Assembly (NCBI GenBank): GCA_014218235.1
Contig: CM024758.1
Location: forward strand, 71,868,206-71,932,205
Origin: Colocasia esculenta
Taxonomy: Eukaryota > Streptophyta > Magnoliopsida > Alismatales > Araceae
Direction of reading: 5' to 3'
DNA length: 64,000 bases
The notes below the pieces were generated by a model. It was given only the letters and a program-made list of their open reading frames with translations, made no database searches and was not told the origin of the DNA. Shown here piece after piece: positions 59,794 to 64,000 of this stretch (position 1 is its first letter; each line of letters opens with the position of its first letter). Made by a program: the position numbers and the translations under genes.

Positions 59794-59925
59794 ATGGACT
59801 CTGGTGAAACCCTCTCCCTGTCCTCCGAGGCTCTCTGCCGTTATCGGTCACGCGGCGCGTGCAGCAAGATCCTATTATTCGCCCGCCCTCTCCTCTCTGC
59901 TGCTGCTGCCGCCGCCGCCATTTGA
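59794..59925 (+). CDS. Possible uORF upstream of PYM (43 codons)
   Basis: ATG GAC at 59794 opens a 43-codon frame (MDSGETLSLSSEALCRYRSR..., ending in seven Ala and an Ile) that stops at 59923-59925, 74 bases before the PYM start. It has codon-like GC content. It is a uORF only if transcription starts upstream of 59794, which the sequence does not show. A TATA-like TTTAATATAC lies at 59717. Confidence 0.35.
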   Translation: MDSGETLSLSSEALCRYRSRGACSKILLFARPLLSAAAAAAAI

Positions 59926-59999
59926 TCAATCACAGATACATGTAGGTTGTCCGCGCGGTTGGATCCGCTGGAGGAAAGAGTGGGGGGGGGGGAGCTACG

Positions 60000-60426
60000 A
60001 TGATGGCGGGCGACGGCGGCGGGAGCTCCGCGATGGAGCAGCAGCCACAGCAGGCCGCGCAGACGGTGTCGCCCCGGCTGCCCGGGAGAACGCCCAAGGA
60101 AGGGGAGAGGATACTGGCCCCCACCAGGCGGCCCGACGGCACCCTCCGCAAGCCCGTCCGCATCCGCGCCGGCTACGTCCCCCAGGACGAGGTCGCCATC
60201 TACCAGTCCAAGGGCGCCCTTGTGAGTTCTCCATCCATCCATGCATCTACCTAAGGTTGCGTTGTTCTGTGACTGACTTCTCTTTCTGTTTCATTCGTTC
60301 TGGAAATCGCGCAGCTAAAGAGGGCTGCGCAGTCAGAGGGCCCCCGGGCTATGACCCAGCCTGGACGCGAAGCCAAAGACCAAGTCGGCCAAGAGGAATG
60401 AGAGAAGGAAGGAGAAGAAGCAGCAG
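60000..60426 (+). CDS. PYM: PYM / WIBG (partner of Y14 and Mago), first two exons
   Basis: PYM binds the Mago-Y14 heterodimer of the exon junction complex and helps dismantle it on translated mRNA. Exon 1 is 60000-60221 (74 codons; two tandem Met codons at the start). It includes LPGRTPKEGERILAPTRRPD and VRIRAGYVPQDEVAIYQSKG, the conserved Mago/Y14-binding N-terminal segment. Donor CTT|GTGAGT and acceptor GCGCAG|CTA are good. Exon 2 (60315-60426) encodes PPGYDPA and then the basic KPKTKSAKRNERRKEKKQQ, but in two different frames, each one base out of step. The exon 1 frame therefore stops after about 28 codons. Both shifts are next to G or C runs, so sequencing error is as likely as decay. 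A donor CAG|GTGGTC follows; the C-terminal exons were not found. Confidence 0.85.
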
Positions 60427-63400
60427 GTGGTCCTCCTACCCAGCCACGAAACCCACTCCCTCGCTTTCTAACACCGGAAAGTTTATTCTGAGTTATGTTA
60501 GATGATTAGGCCCCTACCCGTTGATATTCCTACTTCAAACACACCGAGGAAGTCAGGATCTTATATATGAGTAGCATAATATTGCCTTCAAAAAGTAGCA
60601 TGATATCCACTCCTATCTCCATCTTGATTCTTTTTTGTCCTCTTCACCTTGTTACGCTGCGTTCTTGGCACTTTCAACGTTTGTCAATGCCTCCATTTTT
60701 CTAAAGACGAGTTTGAGTGTGCTATTGAAATTACCTTAGGTATCTTTTCTAGCTGTATCTTCCTAAATTTGCCATGATATCAACTTTCAAGAGTGGGAAA
60801 AACTATGTGCTCAACTTGGTCTCGATCCTGTTCTTCGTAAGCTAGTATATCACTCTCTTGTAAAACAGCTGATCCGTACCCATAATTTTGTTTCTTTATT
60901 TGATCTTTTTGATTGAGGCCAACTGGCAATTTTTTTTTAATTGAAATGACAGCTTTCACATCGCCCCACTTGCCCATTCAAGGATTACGGTTCCTTCATG
61001 TACTTGAGTCTAAGGTATTTCTAGAGTTTCCTGACCTTGCATCCTTCTTTTGTTTCTTGAAAAGGACTCTCCAAGAAAAAGTCTGTACTAAATTTAATGA
61101 TTTGGGCTTTTTACTCCAACCCAAGAACTCTATTTCCATAAGATCCAGAGAACTGCGATAGAAAGCTTTTCCGGTAAACCTCCATCCTTTTCAAATAATA
61201 GAACCTTTTCCTATTTTCAATTAGTGGCAATATAAAAAACTAAGCCATTTCACCAAAAAATATTTTAATGGCTCCAAGATTTATTTTTTGAAAGTGGGTA
61301 GTACTACTAATATATAAATAAAAAATAATATACAAGTAAACTCAGACGCAGCCCAAAAATGTCAACTCCCCAACAACCTATACAAGAGAAGGCTACACAA
61401 AGACCGTGTGGAACACCTAATCCCCCAATAAACCAAAAGAGAAGTAAAGGAATCCACATGACACCGAATAGCAACCCATTTCTTTACTTTATCACAAACA
61501 GAAGAAAAAATGGAGTCCTCAGCATGGGACATTCTCCTAAAGGGCTCCTTGATGACATCCCACATTGCATTTATGAGACTCCACTTTTCTATGTGGGAAC
61601 ACTCTATCCTACTTACATCCATAAAAATGATTCATCTATAACTAAATGACTTAAAAATCTGATTTTATTATGAGTTGGAATCTTTCACTTGGGAGTGTTC
61701 CACATAAATATCAGAATTTCAATTGCTCTTCCGTCGACGTTTCTCTTTCTTCCATGAATCCTTCAGCCATTATCCGTCAGATTTTTTGTTGGTGATTATA
61801 TGTAAATGATACCCCTGAATACAACTCAAGTTCTTTTCATTAGCATGAGTTCATAGTCATTAGGTCCAGGAATGTTGTGAGCTCCACATTATTAACCTCA
61901 GATTCATTTAAGTGCATTTCAGTGAATTTGTTGGTATCATGTTTCAGCAGATTAGTTCTAATTTCTAAATGTAAGCCCTCAAGGAGTGGTACCTTCACTC
62001 TGTCCTTCGTTTGATGCTGATCAGCCTTTTATTTGGAGGTGTCAATAGAGTACAAATTCTGGAGTACAATGTTAATGACATGTGACCACACTGAATGTTC
62101 ATTGACATTTTCTCTTCGTGAAGAAGTGAACTTTGGTTCTTCAAGTATCCACACATTTCTTGTTCATATGTAAATTTGAAATATAGTCCCTCTTTATGAA
62201 AAATACCTGTATCAGTACTTTTCTTTTTTTCCTGGAAAGAAAATGTAGTTTGCACCACCATTTTCTTGAGATAACAGAACTATTGCAATCAGAAAGGGAG
62301 GAGAGGTCTCTTTCCCACACTATACGTCATCCCAGACAAGATACTTAAATGAAAATAAAATATTTTAAAATTCCCTTCTCTAAGAATGTATCCACTCCGA
62401 ATATAAATAAAAGAATGGGCTCTAAAACATGCCCTCTCCACATAAAACAGTGTGGAAAGGATGGATATCAATGGCGATGTAGATGCAAGTGAAGGTAAGA
62501 ACAAAGGAGAGGAGTATTGCTTGAGGGAGTGAGCGAGTGTTAGGTGCATGGGGAGGAGCAAAAGGGTGATCTGACAAGGAAGGATTTATTAGCTTTTCTC
62601 TTTTTACTCTAATGATTTGGCTTGCCAACCTTTGGAAAGAAAAAAAAGAGGAAAGATATAGTGGACGACTTTCATTTTGGAGGGTGTTGAACTATCTCAC
62701 CTGCAAACAGAAGGCCTCTAAACCAGAGCTTCAGCAAGTCCAACTACTGATTAATCTGTGGAGACCAAGTATCATAAGTAACTTGTGCTTTTGATGCTTT
62801 GATAAAGTCATCAGGCATCATTTTCCTAGCATGTGTTGGTTTTCGCAAAAGTAAGACTGGGTCACAGGAGCTTCCTTTGCAAAAGAGTTGTTAGAGTTTG
62901 TCAAAATATTCAGATGGGTGATACCAGACAGAGGAGCACTCTAAAAGCATCTCCATGTGGAAGCACCATGGTTCCTCCAATTTGAGGGAATCTTTACTGC
63001 TTCGGGGCTGTCTTATAGTGCTCTGGATAGGGAAGAAATCTTTTGAGCTTTGAAACAAAGTTGGATGGTTGGGCTTCCAGGAAGGTTGATATACTTGATG
63101 ATAGGAGGGTCATAATGTATTTGCTATGCTGACATCAGATATCAAGCTCTCCCAGCCAGATTTTTATTGATTTTAACAATACTTCTGTCTTATTGTTTGA
63201 GTGGGAACTGGGACAATAGGCTGGTACAAGGATTACAGCCCAATGTGATGTCACTGGGGACACATCTGCAATTGTGGAGCATAGAGTCTTATAGCAGATT
63301 TTCACCTCTTCAGGAATATTGAAAGAGGTCAATGAAGATGAAGATGCTAAGCATGGAGCGAGATGAAGTATACAAGATTGTCATTGACAGTCGAACATGA

Positions 63401-64000
63401 AATTCTGTGAACCATGAGGTTGCTTTCGTGCAGCTCTCACTTCTAGATTGAAAAGGTCAAATCTAATCCATCTGGTCCTTCAAACAATATGGATTGGATT
63501 TATAAGGAGGTTGTCCAGGCTTAAAAGTCTGGTGAGCGGAAGAAGACAACAGAATCAACTCAGTTAATGAATGTTGAGGACTCTAACAGGTGTTAAAGCT
63601 GTTAACAGGTGTTAAAGCTGTCGGGATAGAGGAACCTTCTCTCACTAGACTTTTCTAGAGAGAGAAGTTTTCGGAATGGTCTGGCTCTTGGGGGCTAACT
63701 GCATCCCTTGGGGGTTGGCGGCCCTTGCCGGAGCTTTCTCCAAGGAATCTGGGCCCTCCCCCTCCTGCTTCCGATGTGCACGGAGGGGCCATGTGAGGTG
63801 CGTTTGTCTGGTTCGTGTTCGGGATAGCTCTGCTCCCAAGATTCATAGAAGAAGTTTCACAGAGGTAGTGAGGGGTCTGGCAAAGGGGGACAGTCTGAAA
63901 CGGGGAAGCAGGCGGTGGGCTGACGCGAGGGAATTTCTGTCCGAGAGCAGCGAGAAAGAGGACTGCCTTTGCTGGAGCGTCTGTGTTTCCATCGTTCAAG
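60427..64000 (+). other. Probable PYM intron or downstream DNA, nothing recognised
   Basis: AT-rich to 62800, then mixed composition. The expected later PYM exons, which encode a Lys/Glu-rich C-terminal helix, were not seen. Short open frames (for example 61359-61649 plus, and 63655-63999 minus) have no family resemblance. A 19-base direct duplication (AACAGGTGTTAAAGCTGT) occurs near 63586-63621. Confidence 0.5.

Noticed and set aside
59804..60505. 233-codon plus-strand frame across the PYM exon
   Set aside because: It runs through the intron and, in exon 1, reads a different frame from the conserved PYM sequence. It picks up PPGYDPA only because exon 2 is frameshifted.
63655..63999. 114-codon minus-strand frame at the right edge
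   Set aside because: No recognisable domain, and it is cut by the window end; not enough to call a gene.

Overview
This is a 64 kb stretch of plant nuclear DNA, probably from a monocot. That rests on plant-type hAT, Copia and Ty3/Gypsy elements, tRNA-iMet primer sites, GT-AG introns, and two housekeeping genes with very GC-rich, intron-poor 5' coding exons. The species cannot be named from the sequence. Only two host genes are recognisable: a splicing factor of the MFAP1 family (minus strand, coding exon 11730-12934) and a PYM/WIBG-like partner of Y14-Mago (plus strand, from 60000). Almost everything else is nested transposable elements.

Layout. 1-9823: an outer hAT transposon whose right end (..AAACCATG) is inside the window and whose left end is before base 1. 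A second complete hAT (3747-8253, minus strand, 8-bp target duplication GTCTGTTG) sits in one of its introns. 9832-11729: intron-like DNA downstream of the MFAP1 exon; no final MFAP1 exon was found, so the outer hAT probably lies in its last intron. 13155-13600: a foldback (MITE-like) inverted repeat just upstream of MFAP1. 14331-14745: a decayed Gypsy integrase fragment. 14803-36942: a nest at least four deep, in which a plus-strand Gypsy 5' LTR is split by a minus-strand LTR, which is split by a 16.7-kb Sirevirus-like Copia element (15447-32193, TSD TAATC), which is split by a 3.28-kb solo LTR (20161-23438, TSD CTTCT). 37180-42150: a Copia-type LTR fragment carrying a 184-bp hAT miniature and a 3.2-kb solo LTR (TSD AAAGG). 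42151-54149: two decayed Tekay/Del-like chromovirus copies and a third LTR, broken by a 100-N assembly gap. 54150-59704: further LTR pieces and a Tat-lineage Gypsy gag-protease fragment. 59794-60426: a possible uORF and the first two PYM exons. 60427-64000: no recognised gene.

The most unusual signal is in the LTRs. Unrelated elements carry dense arrays of short CpG-containing palindromes, with a different word in each subfamily (GTGTCGACAC, CTGTCGACAG, TCGCGA, GGCGTCCA/TGGACGCC, TCGTTACGA) but a similar pairing grammar, mostly 17-22 bp centre to centre. In the solo LTR at 38625-41835 five doublets are spaced exactly 21 bp and recur every 72-74 bp. The hAT ends also carry CpG word arrays (GATCGG or GATTCG). 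The Copia element additionally has long 3' accessory ORFs. A family-specific DNA-binding or anti-silencing system is one possible explanation, and it is testable.
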